Of a DNA stretch of 64,000 nucleotides, positions 25,945 to 34,151 are shown piece after piece. Below the pieces are notes generated by a model. The model made no database searches. It had not been told where the DNA came from and was given only the letters and a program-made list of their open reading frames with translations. Numbering within the stretch: position 1 is the first letter of the stretch; every line of letters begins with the position of its first letter. This stretch comes from Pseudomonas poae (lineage in GTDB: Bacteria; Pseudomonadota; Gammaproteobacteria; Pseudomonadales; Pseudomonadaceae). The translations under genes and the position numbers were made by a program. The stretch is from contig NZ_JYLI01000018.1 of assembly GCF_001439785.1 (NCBI RefSeq), positions 1 through 64,000 on the forward strand, in the 5' to 3' direction.

Positions 25945-26916
25945 ATGCCCAGGATTATTCACGTACTCGCTTTTGATAACGCCCAAGTGCTCGATGTAAC
26001 CGGGCCGTTGCAGGTGTTCGCATCGGCCAATGACCTGGCCCGTCAGCGCGGCCAGCCGTTGCCGTACAGCGTTTCGGTGGTTGCGGCCCAGGCCGAGCCG
26101 GTCATGACTTCGGCCGGTCTGGCGCTGGTGGCCGAGCCGTTGCCGACGGTCGACACACCGTGCGACACCCTGGTCATCGCTGGTGGCTGGGGCGTCTACG
26201 GTGCCGCCGAGGACCCGACGCTGGTGCAGTGGGTACGCGCAAAAGCCCGGCACGCGCGGCGCATGGCCTCGGTGTGCACCGGTGCTTTTCTGCTGGCAGC
26301 CAGCGGCCTGCTCGACGGTTGCCGCGTCGCCACCCACTGGACACGTTGCGAGGAACTGGCGCGCAAGTTTCCCGCGTTGACGGTGGAGCCCAACCCGATC
26401 TTCATCCAGCAGGGCGCCGTGTGGACGTCGGCCGGTGTGACCGCCGGTATCGACCTGTGCCTGGCGCTCGTCGAGGAAGATCTGGGCCGCGCCGTGGCCC
26501 TGGAGGTGGCGCGACACCTGGTGGTGTTCCTCAAACGCCCAGGCGGTCAGTCGCAATTCAGCGTCACCCTGTCGTTGCAAAACGGCGGCAACCGTTTCGC
26601 CGAACTGCATGCCTGGATCGCGGAGAACCTGACGCTGGACCTGAGCATTGCCACTCTGGCAGCCCAGGCCGGCATGAGCGAGCGCAGCTTCGTGCGCCAC
26701 TACCGCGCCGAAACCGGCCAGACCCCGGCCCGCGCCGTTGAACTGATCCGCGTCGAAACCGCCCGCCGGCAACTGGCGGACAGCGCAGCGTCGATCAAGC
26801 GCATTGCCGTGCAGTGTGGATTTGGTTGCGAAGAAACTCTGCGTCGCAGCTTTCTTCGCGCAGTATCGGTGACACCTCAGGCATACCGAGAGCGCTTTGC
26901 GCCCGCACAGCCATAA
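25945..26916 (+). CDS. GlxA-family transcriptional regulator (PfpI domain + AraC HTH)
   Basis: A 323-residue regulator with an N-terminal DJ-1/PfpI (class I glutamine amidotransferase-like) sensor domain (MPRIIHVLAFDNAQVLDVTGPLQVF; elbow SVCTGAF) and a C-terminal AraC DNA-binding domain (LTLDLSIATLAAQAGMSERSFVRHYRAETGQTPARAVELIRVE, then CGFGCEETLRRSF). I take the ATG at 25945; an in-frame TTG 24 bases earlier overlaps the palindrome. GlxA regulators commonly sense small nitrogenous metabolites. Divergent from inhA, which its sensor domain resembles, so it probably controls inhA. Confidence 0.85.
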   Translation: MPRIIHVLAFDNAQVLDVTGPLQVFASANDLARQRGQPLPYSVSVVAAQAEPVMTSAGLALVAEPLPTVDTPCDTLVIAGGWGVYGAAEDPTLVQWVRAKARHARRMASVCTGAFLLAASGLLDGCRVATHWTRCEELARKFPALTVEPNPIFIQQGAVWTSAGVTAGIDLCLALVEEDLGRAVALEVARHLVVFLKRPGGQSQFSVTLSLQNGGNRFAELHAWIAENLTLDLSIATLAAQAGMSERSFVRHYRAETGQTPARAVELIRVETARRQLADSAASIKRIAVQCGFGCEETLRRSFLRAVSVTPQAYRERFAPAQP

Positions 26917-26924
26917 CAGGTGGC

Positions 26925-26970
26925 TCCTGTAGGAGCTGTCGAGCTTCAGCGAGGCTGCGATGGGATCACT
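26925..26970. repeat. Single REP-like element, other subfamily
   Basis: CCTGTAGGAGCTGTCGAGCTTCAGCGAGGCTGCGAT differs from the GGGAGCGGGCTTGC type and matches the second common pseudomonad repeat pattern (GTAGGAGCTG-CGAGC-AGCGAGGCTGCGAT). No inverted partner is obvious before the next gene. Confidence 0.6.
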
Positions 26971-27033
26971 GCGGTGTGCCTGCCGGACCGCAATGCCCGT
27001 ATCGCAAACCTTATCCGGCGGGGCATGACTCTT

Positions 27034-27936
27034 TTATCGGCGCAGCAATTCCAGCAGCGCAGCCAGGGTTTCTCGCGGTGCTTCCTGAGGAATATTGTGG
27101 CCCACACCGGGTAAGACTTGGCGTCGATAAAATCCGCTGAAATGCGCGAGGTCGTCATCTTCTTCCGACGCAGGCCCGACGCCGTCGTCGGCACCGCACA
27201 ACGAAATACTCGGCACTGAGATGGGGGGCTGTTGCGCCAGCGCCTGTTCAATGGGCTCCAGGGCAGGATCACCCGGCGCACACATGAATCGATGGCGATA
27301 GGAGTGAATCACCACCTCGACAAAGTCCGGGTTATCGAATGAACGCGCGGTCTGCTCATACAGGCGCGGCCCCGCTGCCCACGATGGCGACCAAAGCGCC
27401 CACAGCAACTGGCAGAGTTCGCGGCGGTTGGCCGTCAACCCCGCCACGCCGCGTGGAGTGTGAAAATAGTACTGGTACCACAATCGATGCTCCGTCGCAG
27501 GCGCTTGAGGCTCGTGGGCGTGGGCAATGTCCTGAATGTTGTAGCCATCCCCGGTGACCAGTCCACGCACCCGCCCTGGCCACAGCGCCGCGACGATACA
27601 GGCCGCGCGCCCGCCCCAGTCGTAACCGGCCAGCGTCGCTTGCGCAATGGACAGCACATCCATGAAGTCCAGCAAGTCCCTGGCCAGCGCCGCTTGCTGA
27701 CCCGAGCGCATCACCTGCGCATTGATAAACCGCGTCGGTCCGTAGCCGCGCAGATAGGGAACCAACACCCGATAGCCCAGCTCGCCCAGGACCGGCGCAA
27801 TTCCATCATAGCTGCGCGGGTCATAAGGAAAACCGTGCAGCAGAATCACCGGTTCGCCGCTGGCGGGGCCGTGGGCTTCATACGCCACGTCGAGCATGGA
27901 GGTACGCACGTAAAGCAGCGGGGCAGGGCGGTTCAT
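27034..27936 (-). CDS. Alpha/beta hydrolase (epoxide hydrolase/dehalogenase-like)
   Basis: A 300-residue alpha/beta hydrolase. Oxyanion motif VILLHGFPYDPRSYD, nucleophile elbow GYDWGGRAAC with Asp as nucleophile, and a C-terminal GVGHNIPQEAP supplying the catalytic His. An Asp nucleophile places it with epoxide hydrolases, haloalkane and fluoroacetate dehalogenases rather than esterases. Start choice is uncertain: ATG at 27936 or 27963, both with weak ribosome sites. Alone between a REP element and an accessory pair. Confidence 0.85.
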   Translation of the reverse strand: MNRPAPLLYVRTSMLDVAYEAHGPASGEPVILLHGFPYDPRSYDGIAPVLGELGYRVLVPYLRGYGPTRFINAQVMRSGQQAALARDLLDFMDVLSIAQATLAGYDWGGRAACIVAALWPGRVRGLVTGDGYNIQDIAHAHEPQAPATEHRLWYQYYFHTPRGVAGLTANRRELCQLLWALWSPSWAAGPRLYEQTARSFDNPDFVEVVIHSYRHRFMCAPGDPALEPIEQALAQQPPISVPSISLCGADDGVGPASEEDDDLAHFSGFYRRQVLPGVGHNIPQEAPRETLAALLELLRR

Positions 27937-27984
27937 CGTGGGTGCCTGTCGATAGAGGAACATTGAGAATAGAAACGATAGGTC

Positions 27985-28617
27985 TCAACCAAACAACACT
28001 TGTGTCCAGTGGTCCTCACTGATGATTGCAATGGGAACGCCGCTGTTTCGCAGCTCGACGGCTTTCTTGATTTTGGTGCCATAGGAACTATGCAACCACT
28101 GCTCATTACCGATACTGCCTACCACTAGAAAGTGCAGTTTTTTGTTCACCGAATTACCGATCATCCCACCGCGCTCGATCACCAGCGATTCACATTCTTT
28201 GCGGGGGCCGAGAGCCATGACACCGGTAAAAAGAAATACCCGGTCAGGCCAAGCAAGATCAGGAACCGGATCATTCAGCGGAAGGCTACTGACGTTCGTA
28301 GCGCGCTTCGGCGCTCCTACGGAAAGTCCGGCAAACTGGTGCAATGTTTCCAGCAGTTCTATCGACTCCTCTTCATCCAGCACCCCATCGCTGAGCATGT
28401 CGGCGAGTCGGTGGTAAAGAATATTTACCACCGGATCTTCCAGATGGATCAGATGAGTTTCTATCCAGCTTTTAAGGAACTCAGCTTCAAGCTGGTTGAT
28501 TTTTCCGTCAGCCGTCAAACCTGCCGTTATTCCAACCAACGCATCGGCAGAGCGCCGATCAATGCGTGCTTTGTGAAAGAAGCGGCTTCGCTCGAATTCC
28601 TGATAAAGGTCAACCAT
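27985..28617 (-). CDS. BRCT-domain protein with helical N-terminus
   Basis: A 210-residue protein with GAGGAG before its start. The C-terminal ~90 residues form a BRCT domain like that of bacterial DNA ligase: VFLFTGVMALGPRKECESLVIERGGMIGNSVNKKLHFLVVG, then KIKKAVELRNSGVPIAIISEDHW with the closing Trp. The N-terminal ~110 residues are helical (LTADGKINQLEAEFLKSWIE, and DGVLDEEESIELLETLHQF), resembling a TerB-like acidic helical module. No nuclease or ligase catalytic domain. Twelve bases downstream of the preceding gene, so an operon pair. Codon use is less GC-biased than in neighbours, suggesting acquisition. Function unknown; perhaps recognition of DNA ends or a protein partner. Confidence 0.75.
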   Translation of the reverse strand: MVDLYQEFERSRFFHKARIDRRSADALVGITAGLTADGKINQLEAEFLKSWIETHLIHLEDPVVNILYHRLADMLSDGVLDEEESIELLETLHQFAGLSVGAPKRATNVSSLPLNDPVPDLAWPDRVFLFTGVMALGPRKECESLVIERGGMIGNSVNKKLHFLVVGSIGNEQWLHSSYGTKIKKAVELRNSGVPIAIISEDHWTQVLFG

Positions 28618-28629
28618 GCGCGTTGCTCC

Positions 28630-29019
28630 TCACTCTTCCGTTTCGGCCGTTTGATTGATGTACTTGGCTTTTTCCGGCGTAAACGTCACGATCATGTGAG
28701 TGCGCGAGCAGGTCTTGACGATATCTACGGTCGGATCGATATCCAGATCTTCTCCGCGAAGCCCCTGCCACTGGGCGAGATAGTTGAGTGAACCGAACTT
28801 TTCACGCTTTTTCAGGCTGCGGCTCACGCCGCCTTTCCAGCCAAGCGCGGGCAATTCGTTCGCCAAGCAGGCTTCCACAAGGTCAAGACGCTTAGCTGCC
28901 AGCTCGCGGCCAACCTCCCAGCACTTTATTAAACCTTTGTCTTTACCCTCCCAGGTCTCACTCCAGTTCAACGCTGACCGAAGCTCCGTACGAATGGTTT
29001 GTTGAATGCGTGCGGGCAT
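28630..29019 (-). CDS. Unknown protein paired with the BRCT gene
   Basis: A 129-residue protein starting at 29019 (MPARIQQTIRTELRSALNW), chosen because AAGGAGA lies 4-5 bases upstream; longer starts lack support. It is basic in the middle (GGVSRSLKKREKFGSL) and ends in an acidic tail (QTAETEE). I recognise no domain, signal peptide or membrane segment. Its link to the BRCT gene (12-base gap) is the only functional hint. Base composition is lower in GC than in flanking genes. Confidence 0.6.
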   Translation of the reverse strand: MPARIQQTIRTELRSALNWSETWEGKDKGLIKCWEVGRELAAKRLDLVEACLANELPALGWKGGVSRSLKKREKFGSLNYLAQWQGLRGEDLDIDPTVDIVKTCSRTHMIVTFTPEKAKYINQTAETEE

Positions 29020-29192
29020 ATTCTCTCCTTGAATACTCATAAGGTTGTAGATCAGTGGTATCGATATACCAGTCTTCTCCACTGATTGCCAAACGCCCCG
29101 ACATTACCCGCACTTAAGGAAGGAATGATATGGCCTGCTACGTGCCCTGTTTTAAACATGGGCACCTTTAGTTACTTATCTTGATCCATCTC

Positions 29193-31019
29193 TCACGGCT
29201 GCCACACCGTCTTCTCCCCACTCAACTTCCTGTCCAGAAACGACGCCGCGCTGATCAACGCCAGATGGCTCAGCGCCTGGGGCGTGTTGCCCAAGTGCCG
29301 TGCCTGGGTGTCGAATTCCTCGGCGTACAAGCCCAGCGGGTTGGCGTAGCGCAGCAGCTGTTCGAATTCCAGGTGGGCCTTTTCCAACTGGCCGGCGCGG
29401 GCCAGGCATTCGACGTACCAGAACGAGCAGGCCGCAAAGGCGCCTTCGGTGCCTTGCAGGCCGTCGATCTGGCTGTCGTCGTTGCGGTAGCGGTAGACCA
29501 TGCCGTCGCGCACCAGGCTTTTCTGGATCGCGGCCAGGGTCGACAGCCAGCGCGGGTCGGTGGCGGCGACGAAGCGAACCAGCGGCATCAGCAGCATTGA
29601 GCCGTCGAGGGCGGTACTACCAATGTGCTGCACGAAATGGCCGCGTTCCTCGTTCCAGAAATTTTCCCAAATGTCGGCGTAGATCGCCTGGCGCGTCTGG
29701 TCCCAGCGGGCGAACGGGGCCGGCAGCGAACGTTTTGAGGCCAGGCGAATCGCGCGGTCCAGGGCCACCCAGCACATCAGCCGCGAGTGCAGGAAGTGAT
29801 GCTGTTCGCCGCGCATTTCCCAGATGCCCACATCTTTGGTGTCCCAGATTTCGCAGACCTGATTCGCCACGTCCACCGTGTGTTTCCAACCCTCATGGGA
29901 AATGGCTTCACCGTATTTGTTCACCAGGTAAACCGCGTCCATCAGCTCGCCGTAGATGTCCAACTGGATCTGATCGAACGCTTCGTTGCCCACTCGCACC
30001 GGCGTGGCGCCGCCGTGGCCGCTCAAGTGGTCCAGGGTGGCTTCCGGCAACTCCTGGCGACCGTCGATGCCGTAGAGAATATTGATCTTGATCGACTGGC
30101 CGCAGCAGTCGCTCACCCGTCCTTTTAGCCAGCGCATGTAGCTGTTGGCTTCTTCGACGAAACCCAGGCGCATGAACGCGTAGACGGTGAACGACGCGTC
30201 GCGGATCCAGGTGTAACGATAATCCCAGTTGCGCTCGCCGCCGGGAGTTTCCGGCAGGCCGAAGGTGGCGGCGGCGATGATTGCGCCGTGTTTGCGCGAA
30301 GTCAGCAGTTTCAGCGCCAGGGCCGAGCGATTGACCATCTCGCGCCAGCGGCCTCGGTAGTTGGATTGGCTGATCCAGCCGCGCCAGAACTTCAACGTGC
30401 GTTCCAGGTAGAGGTCGGTGCAGGCGTTGGTGACGCGCGGATCATCCTCACCGCCGAGCACGAATTCGGCGCCTTCGTCCTGGGCCAGGCTGAAGCTGGC
30501 GACGGCGGCATCGTCTTCGAGGGTCAGCGGATGGCTGCCGATCAGGCGCAGGCCGGGCTGGTCGGCGGCGCTGAACACCACGCCTGCATTGGCAATCTCG
30601 GCGCGGGTGGTAGCCCGCGCATAATCATGGCGCACGGCGCAGCGCAGGTGAATGGTCGCCTTGCCGCTGACCACGCGCACGCGACGAATCAACAGCGGCA
30701 GGTCATCGACGTTTTCACTGACCGTGAGCAAATCGGTGATCTCCACCACGGCCTCGTCACTCAACCAACGGGTTTGCAGCACATTGGTGTCGGGCAGGTA
30801 GATCTGCTCGCGACGGGCGTCGGGCAGGTCGGGGGTGAGCTGGAAAGTACCGGCGTCGGGGGTGTCGAGCAGCGCGCAGAAGATCGACGGACTGTCGAAT
30901 TCCGGCCAGCAGAAAAAATCGATGCTGCCCTTGTCGTTCACCAACGCGGCGCTGCGCATGTCGCCGATGATGCCGTGAGCATCGATCGCGCTCTGGGGTT
31001 CGTTTTTGAAATCAACCAT
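29193..31019 (-). CDS. Glycoside hydrolase family 15 protein (trehalase/glucoamylase-like)
   Basis: A 608-residue cytoplasmic GH15 protein. N-terminal beta-sandwich region: SAIDAHGIIGDMRSAALVNDKGSIDFFCWPEFDSPSIFCALLD; then the (alpha/alpha)6 barrel with NWDYRYTWIRDASFTVYAFMRLGFVEEA, the family hallmark, and GTEGAFAACSFWYVECLARAG, containing a likely catalytic Glu. Related proteins are annotated as glucan-1,4-alpha-glucosidase or trehalase. Start at the ATG 31019; a GTG two codons earlier is possible. The start overlaps the SDR stop by 8 bases, so the two form an operon. Confidence 0.87.
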   Translation of the reverse strand: MVDFKNEPQSAIDAHGIIGDMRSAALVNDKGSIDFFCWPEFDSPSIFCALLDTPDAGTFQLTPDLPDARREQIYLPDTNVLQTRWLSDEAVVEITDLLTVSENVDDLPLLIRRVRVVSGKATIHLRCAVRHDYARATTRAEIANAGVVFSAADQPGLRLIGSHPLTLEDDAAVASFSLAQDEGAEFVLGGEDDPRVTNACTDLYLERTLKFWRGWISQSNYRGRWREMVNRSALALKLLTSRKHGAIIAAATFGLPETPGGERNWDYRYTWIRDASFTVYAFMRLGFVEEANSYMRWLKGRVSDCCGQSIKINILYGIDGRQELPEATLDHLSGHGGATPVRVGNEAFDQIQLDIYGELMDAVYLVNKYGEAISHEGWKHTVDVANQVCEIWDTKDVGIWEMRGEQHHFLHSRLMCWVALDRAIRLASKRSLPAPFARWDQTRQAIYADIWENFWNEERGHFVQHIGSTALDGSMLLMPLVRFVAATDPRWLSTLAAIQKSLVRDGMVYRYRNDDSQIDGLQGTEGAFAACSFWYVECLARAGQLEKAHLEFEQLLRYANPLGLYAEEFDTQARHLGNTPQALSHLALISAASFLDRKLSGEKTVWQP

Positions 31020-31812
31020 TGCCACGGAACTCCGGATAAAGGCTCATGCCGCCGTCGATGAACAACGTGCTGCCCACCACGTAATCGGATGCATCACTGG
31101 CCAGCCACACCACCGCATTGGCCACGTCTTCCACATCGCCGACCCGGCCGTAGGGAATCAGCTTGAGCAGCTCTTTTTCCGCCGCGCCTTCGGTGGCTGC
31201 GCGATTAATCGCGGTGCGAATCGCCCCCGGCGCGATGCCATTGATGCGAATGCGTTGTTCGCTGACCTCCTGGGCCAACGTGCGCATCAGCATGTCCACA
31301 CCGCCTTTGGAGGCTGCGTAGTTCACATGGCCGGCCCAGGGAATCAACTGGTGCACCGAACTCATGTGGATGATCTTGCCGGCTGCGCGGGAAACACCTT
31401 CGCGCAGTCCCTGGCGGTTGAAAATGCGCACCGCTGCACGAGCGCAGAGGAACTGCCCGGTGAGGTTGACGCCGATTACGGTGTTCCAGTCGTCGAGTGT
31501 CATGTCGACCAGATTGGCGTCTTTTTGCAGGCCGGAGTTGGCGACCAGAATATCCAGGTGTCCGAACGCATCGAGGGTCTGGGCAAACAGACGCTCCACG
31601 TCAGCCTCTTTGGACACGTCGCCGCCGATGGCAATGGCGCGGCCGCCGCTCGCATTGATCTGCGCGGCCAGGGCTTCGGCCGGCGCCGCCTGGGAATTGT
31701 AATTGAGCACTACCGCCGCGCCGGCGTCGGCCAGGGCCTTGGCGGCGCCTGCGCCGATGCCGGAGCTGGCACCGGTGACCAGCGCTACTTGTTGCTGCAA
31801 TGTGATCTGCAT
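31012..31812 (-). CDS. SDR oxidoreductase, glucose 1-dehydrogenase-like
   Basis: A 266-residue short-chain dehydrogenase. The true start is MQITLQQQVALVTG at 31812; the open frame extends another 108 codons upstream through the regulatory region of the divergent effector gene, which is not credible. TGASSGIG (residues 13-20) binds NAD(P), with NSG for the NNAG motif, and the catalytic Ser-Tyr-Lys is in HMSSVHQ and NYAASKGG. C-terminal DYVVGSTLFIDGGMSLYP is typical. Members with this profile oxidise glucose or related sugars, and pairing with a GH15 gene suggests a sugar-release/oxidation pathway. Confidence 0.85.
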   Translation of the reverse strand: MQITLQQQVALVTGASSGIGAGAAKALADAGAAVVLNYNSQAAPAEALAAQINASGGRAIAIGGDVSKEADVERLFAQTLDAFGHLDILVANSGLQKDANLVDMTLDDWNTVIGVNLTGQFLCARAAVRIFNRQGLREGVSRAAGKIIHMSSVHQLIPWAGHVNYAASKGGVDMLMRTLAQEVSEQRIRINGIAPGAIRTAINRAATEGAAEKELLKLIPYGRVGDVEDVANAVVWLASDASDYVVGSTLFIDGGMSLYPEFRGNG

Positions 31813-31896
31813 GGCCCACCCGCTGATTGTTGAACGTCCCTTGTGCTGACTGGCGGGCAGCGCCGGAAGTTCAGGGCCATGCCTGATTGCCTGCCA

Positions 31897-31925
31897 GGAA
31901 CTGATCACGACGGATGCGCCACACA
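31897..31925 (+). promoter_or_regulatory. hrp box 1 (HrpL-dependent promoter)
   Basis: GGAACT, 16 bases, CCACACA. This fits the HrpL ECF sigma consensus GGAACY-N15/16-CCACNNA. It ends 74 bases before the first effector-like gene at 32000, in the divergent gap with the SDR gene. Two more such boxes precede the next two genes, which raises confidence strongly. Confidence 0.82.
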
Positions 31926-31999
31926 GGTGGTCAGTTGATGCGTTTCGACCGCAGGTCGCCTCTCTCGACTGCAGACCGCCCCGTTCACTGGAGAACCCC

Positions 32000-32875
32000 A
32001 TGTCGGTATCGACGACTGATCCATCCGTATCCACTTCATCCTTCCATGGCCACTCGCACGCGAATACCCGGCCTGATGAAGCCGCCCAACGCTCTTCGCC
32101 TGCTGCGTCCCCCGTCAACGGGCAAAAAACGGCCAATGTGAGCTTTCATTTTCATCAAGATCACGCTGGACCGGTTTTCGGGCAACCGCAAACCACAGCG
32201 CCCCATCAGCATCAGCACGCCGAGCCGCAGCGCCCTGCGCCCTCGATGTGGGGGTTGCTGGCAATGGTCAATAACTTGATGAGCCTGTTAGGGTTCGCCC
32301 GGCCACCGATGCTGACGGGCTTGTCGACGAAGAGCAACGAACAGTTGGCGCAGATGCTGCTCAATAATTTCGACGCCTTCAGAGACCCCAAGAGGCCCAA
32401 TTATGTCAGCCTCGACAGTATTGGAACGATGGCGAAAAAAGCGTGGACCAGCGATCCGGTCATGAACCAGAACATCCTCCTGGCCAGAGAGATGCTCAAG
32501 CGCCCGGCGCTCATGAGAGGTCTCGATCAGCATGGAGCAACGGGCGCGCAGGATGGCCTGATCAGTTGGCAAAACCTGGCCGCTGTCAGTCGGGGCGACA
32601 CCCTCTTCAAGTACAGGAGCGATAAGGAGCTGGTCGGATCGATATTCCAGCACTTCAACCAACTCAAAACGCCCGGTGCGCAGGACCTGCGGATCAGCGA
32701 TCTGGCCAGGTGGGCGGCCGCACCTCTGATGGGCAAAGGTGATCAGGATGACCTGATTCAGATGGCCCGTGAAATCCTCAAGCGTACTTGGTTGCTGGAA
32801 AATATTGATGACTTTCAACTCGGGTCCAACGGCGACATTATCAGCCTGTCAGCGCTCTACCACTTGTCTCGCTGA
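32000..32875 (+). CDS. Candidate HrpL-controlled type III effector/helper with duplicated module
   Basis: A 291-residue protein with GGAG 6 bases upstream of the ATG. Residues 1-80 are Ser/Thr/His/Pro/Gln-rich and look unstructured, as in type III secretion leaders, although Asp7 departs from the usual rule. A hydrophobic amphipathic stretch (MWGLLAMVNNLMSLLG) lies at about 83-98. Two modules follow, residues about 113-197 and 208-288. Each has a helix, a short 'YVSLDSI/RISDLA' segment, then AREMLKRPALM / AREILKRTWLL, and an end with a G-x-IS-x3-L pattern that recalls EF-hand-like loops. I recognise no enzyme motif. The style resembles HrpK-type T3SS helper proteins, a tentative comparison. 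Secretion is inferred from the hrp box, not shown. Confidence 0.68.
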   Translation: MSVSTTDPSVSTSSFHGHSHANTRPDEAAQRSSPAASPVNGQKTANVSFHFHQDHAGPVFGQPQTTAPHQHQHAEPQRPAPSMWGLLAMVNNLMSLLGFARPPMLTGLSTKSNEQLAQMLLNNFDAFRDPKRPNYVSLDSIGTMAKKAWTSDPVMNQNILLAREMLKRPALMRGLDQHGATGAQDGLISWQNLAAVSRGDTLFKYRSDKELVGSIFQHFNQLKTPGAQDLRISDLARWAAAPLMGKGDQDDLIQMAREILKRTWLLENIDDFQLGSNGDIISLSALYHLSR

Positions 32876-32881
32876 CAACTG

Positions 32882-32914
32882 CCCGGGCGCCACCCACCCT
32901 TCGTGGCGCCTGGG
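32882..32914 (+). terminator. Strong hairpin after the first effector gene
   Basis: A 12-bp stem (CCCGGGCGCCAC / GTGGCGCCTGGG with one G-T) closes a 9-base loop, 6 bases after the stop codon. No T-run follows, so it may protect the mRNA end or act as a factor-dependent stop. It separates gene 1 from hrp box 2. Confidence 0.5.
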
Positions 32915-32982
32915 TAATGGGTTGGCTGCCCGCCATGGCGCACGGGTTTTTACATGCTGTCATTGGTATTTCCCGAACGCTC

Positions 32983-33010
32983 GGAACTGGCACCCTCATC
33001 CGGCCACATA
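32983..33010 (+). promoter_or_regulatory. hrp box 2 (HrpL-dependent promoter)
   Basis: GGAACT, 15 bases, CCACATA, again a full match to GGAACY-N15/16-CCACNNA. It ends 96 bases before the start at 33107. It lies downstream of the hairpin that closes the first gene, consistent with an independent transcript. Confidence 0.82.
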
Positions 33011-33106
33011 TCAGGTGTTTGCCTGACCTGAGTTTGCTTGATGACCGGGGTCATCAAGTTGACGCTCTCCAGGCAGGCCTCTATTTGAAAGAGTTGGAGA
33101 AAGCTC

Positions 33107-34023
33107 ATGAGTATCGAGGGTGTATTACCTTACGCACGACCTCCCGCGCTGGACACCACGGCTACGCGGCCAGTCGCGCCAAAGCCGTTGTCTCCCCCTG
33201 AAGCCTGGCGCGAAAACCAGCTCGCGACCGCAGCCCAGATCCCTCGCCAGCCCTCCCGGTTGCGTGGATCGCCGCCAGGGTTGCATCACCGAGCGTTGCA
33301 GAATCCTGCCTCTGGACGAGCAAGCTTGCTCAAGGTTGACGCGACGACTACCGATAGCAAGTTGGCAGCGTCGCTGGAAGAACACTTTCATCTGTTATGG
33401 CCCTTTTGAAGATGGGCCGCTTACCCCTGTCAGCATTACGCCAGTTTGCTGCTCAACCCCAAGGTGATTGCGAGAAACGTAACCGCTTGATCCAGATAGT
33501 CGGTGAAATCCTTAAACGCCCGCGACTGGTGGATGCGATCTCGATGCCCGATGGTTACATTACCCGCGACAGCCTTAGAGCTGCCGCTTCGGTAATGCAG
33601 GGCAGCAGTTCTCCGTCGTTATTCAGCCTGGACACGTTTCATGGCAAAGGTAATCACGAGGTGGTGCTGAGCTTTAAAGAAGAGTTCGCAGGTTTGCGGG
33701 ACCCGACCAAGGATCTCAAGTTTCTGTTTTGGGAGCTTCAGTACGTGGAAATCGCAAAGCTCAGAGACGTCATGCGGGATCCTTACAAGCTCGATAACAA
33801 TGGCAAGCCGGTGGCGGAACCGTCTACCGGCATGCTGATGCCTGAATACAGCGAGCGCTGCGTATACACAGCCATCAATCTCGTTAACAGACCGGGCTTG
33901 CTTTCTTCACTGCGCCTTGCCAACTCCATGCAGCTGTTGGGCAGGTTTTGTCCGCCGGGCTATCTTGGCAACTTGTGTCTTGATCTTTGGCTTGAGCAGG
34001 ACGTAGCGCGAAAGGCGCGCTGA
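33107..34023 (+). pseudogene. Second effector-like gene, disrupted by a one-base frameshift
   Basis: Starts with MSIEGVLPYARPPALD after GGAGAAAG. The first frame runs 100 codons, Pro/Ala-rich, to a TGA at 33407. The reading continues in another frame from about 33400 (LKMGRLPLSALRQFAAQP onward, 208 codons from an internal ATG at 33397). Joined, the halves restore a module homologous to the first gene: SKLAASLEEHFHLL before the break and RLIQIVGEILKRPRLV after it. The break lies in a run of four T (CCCTTTTGAAG); five T would give one ~305-residue protein. A second, more diverged module follows (AINLVNRPGLLSSL). It could be a true pseudogene, a phase-variable or slippage site, or a sequencing error. 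Confidence 0.65.
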
Positions 34024-34059
34024 TGAAGACTCTTGTCTGGCACGCGATCGGGTTATGCG

Positions 34060-34088
34060 GGAACCATTTTTCGACGGTTTACCACGAA
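34060..34088 (+). promoter_or_regulatory. hrp box 3 (HrpL-dependent promoter)
   Basis: GGAACC, 16 bases, CCACGAA, the canonical form of the HrpL consensus. It ends 63 bases before the ATG at 34152. Because it lies inside the open frame that begins at 34023, it supports the later start for the third gene. Confidence 0.82.
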
Positions 34089-34151
34089 CAGGACATCCAT
34101 CGGTCGTTGTTTGCCCGTGGGTGTTTTCATTTACTGGAACAGGTCTGGATC

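Noticed and set aside
28132..28791. 219-codon open frame on the plus strand
   Set aside because: Antisense to the BRCT gene and its neighbour, whose ribosome sites and BRCT motifs are convincing.
29125..29171. Micro-ORF with AAGGAAGG before it and a GTGCCC/GGGCAC hairpin
   Set aside because: Only 13-18 codons, no downstream gene on that strand to be controlled by a leader peptide. The hairpin lacks a T-run. Kept only as a note.
34023..34151. Earlier start for the third HrpL gene
   Set aside because: It would put hrp box 3 inside the coding region; the ATG at 34152 lies 63 bases downstream of the box, as expected.
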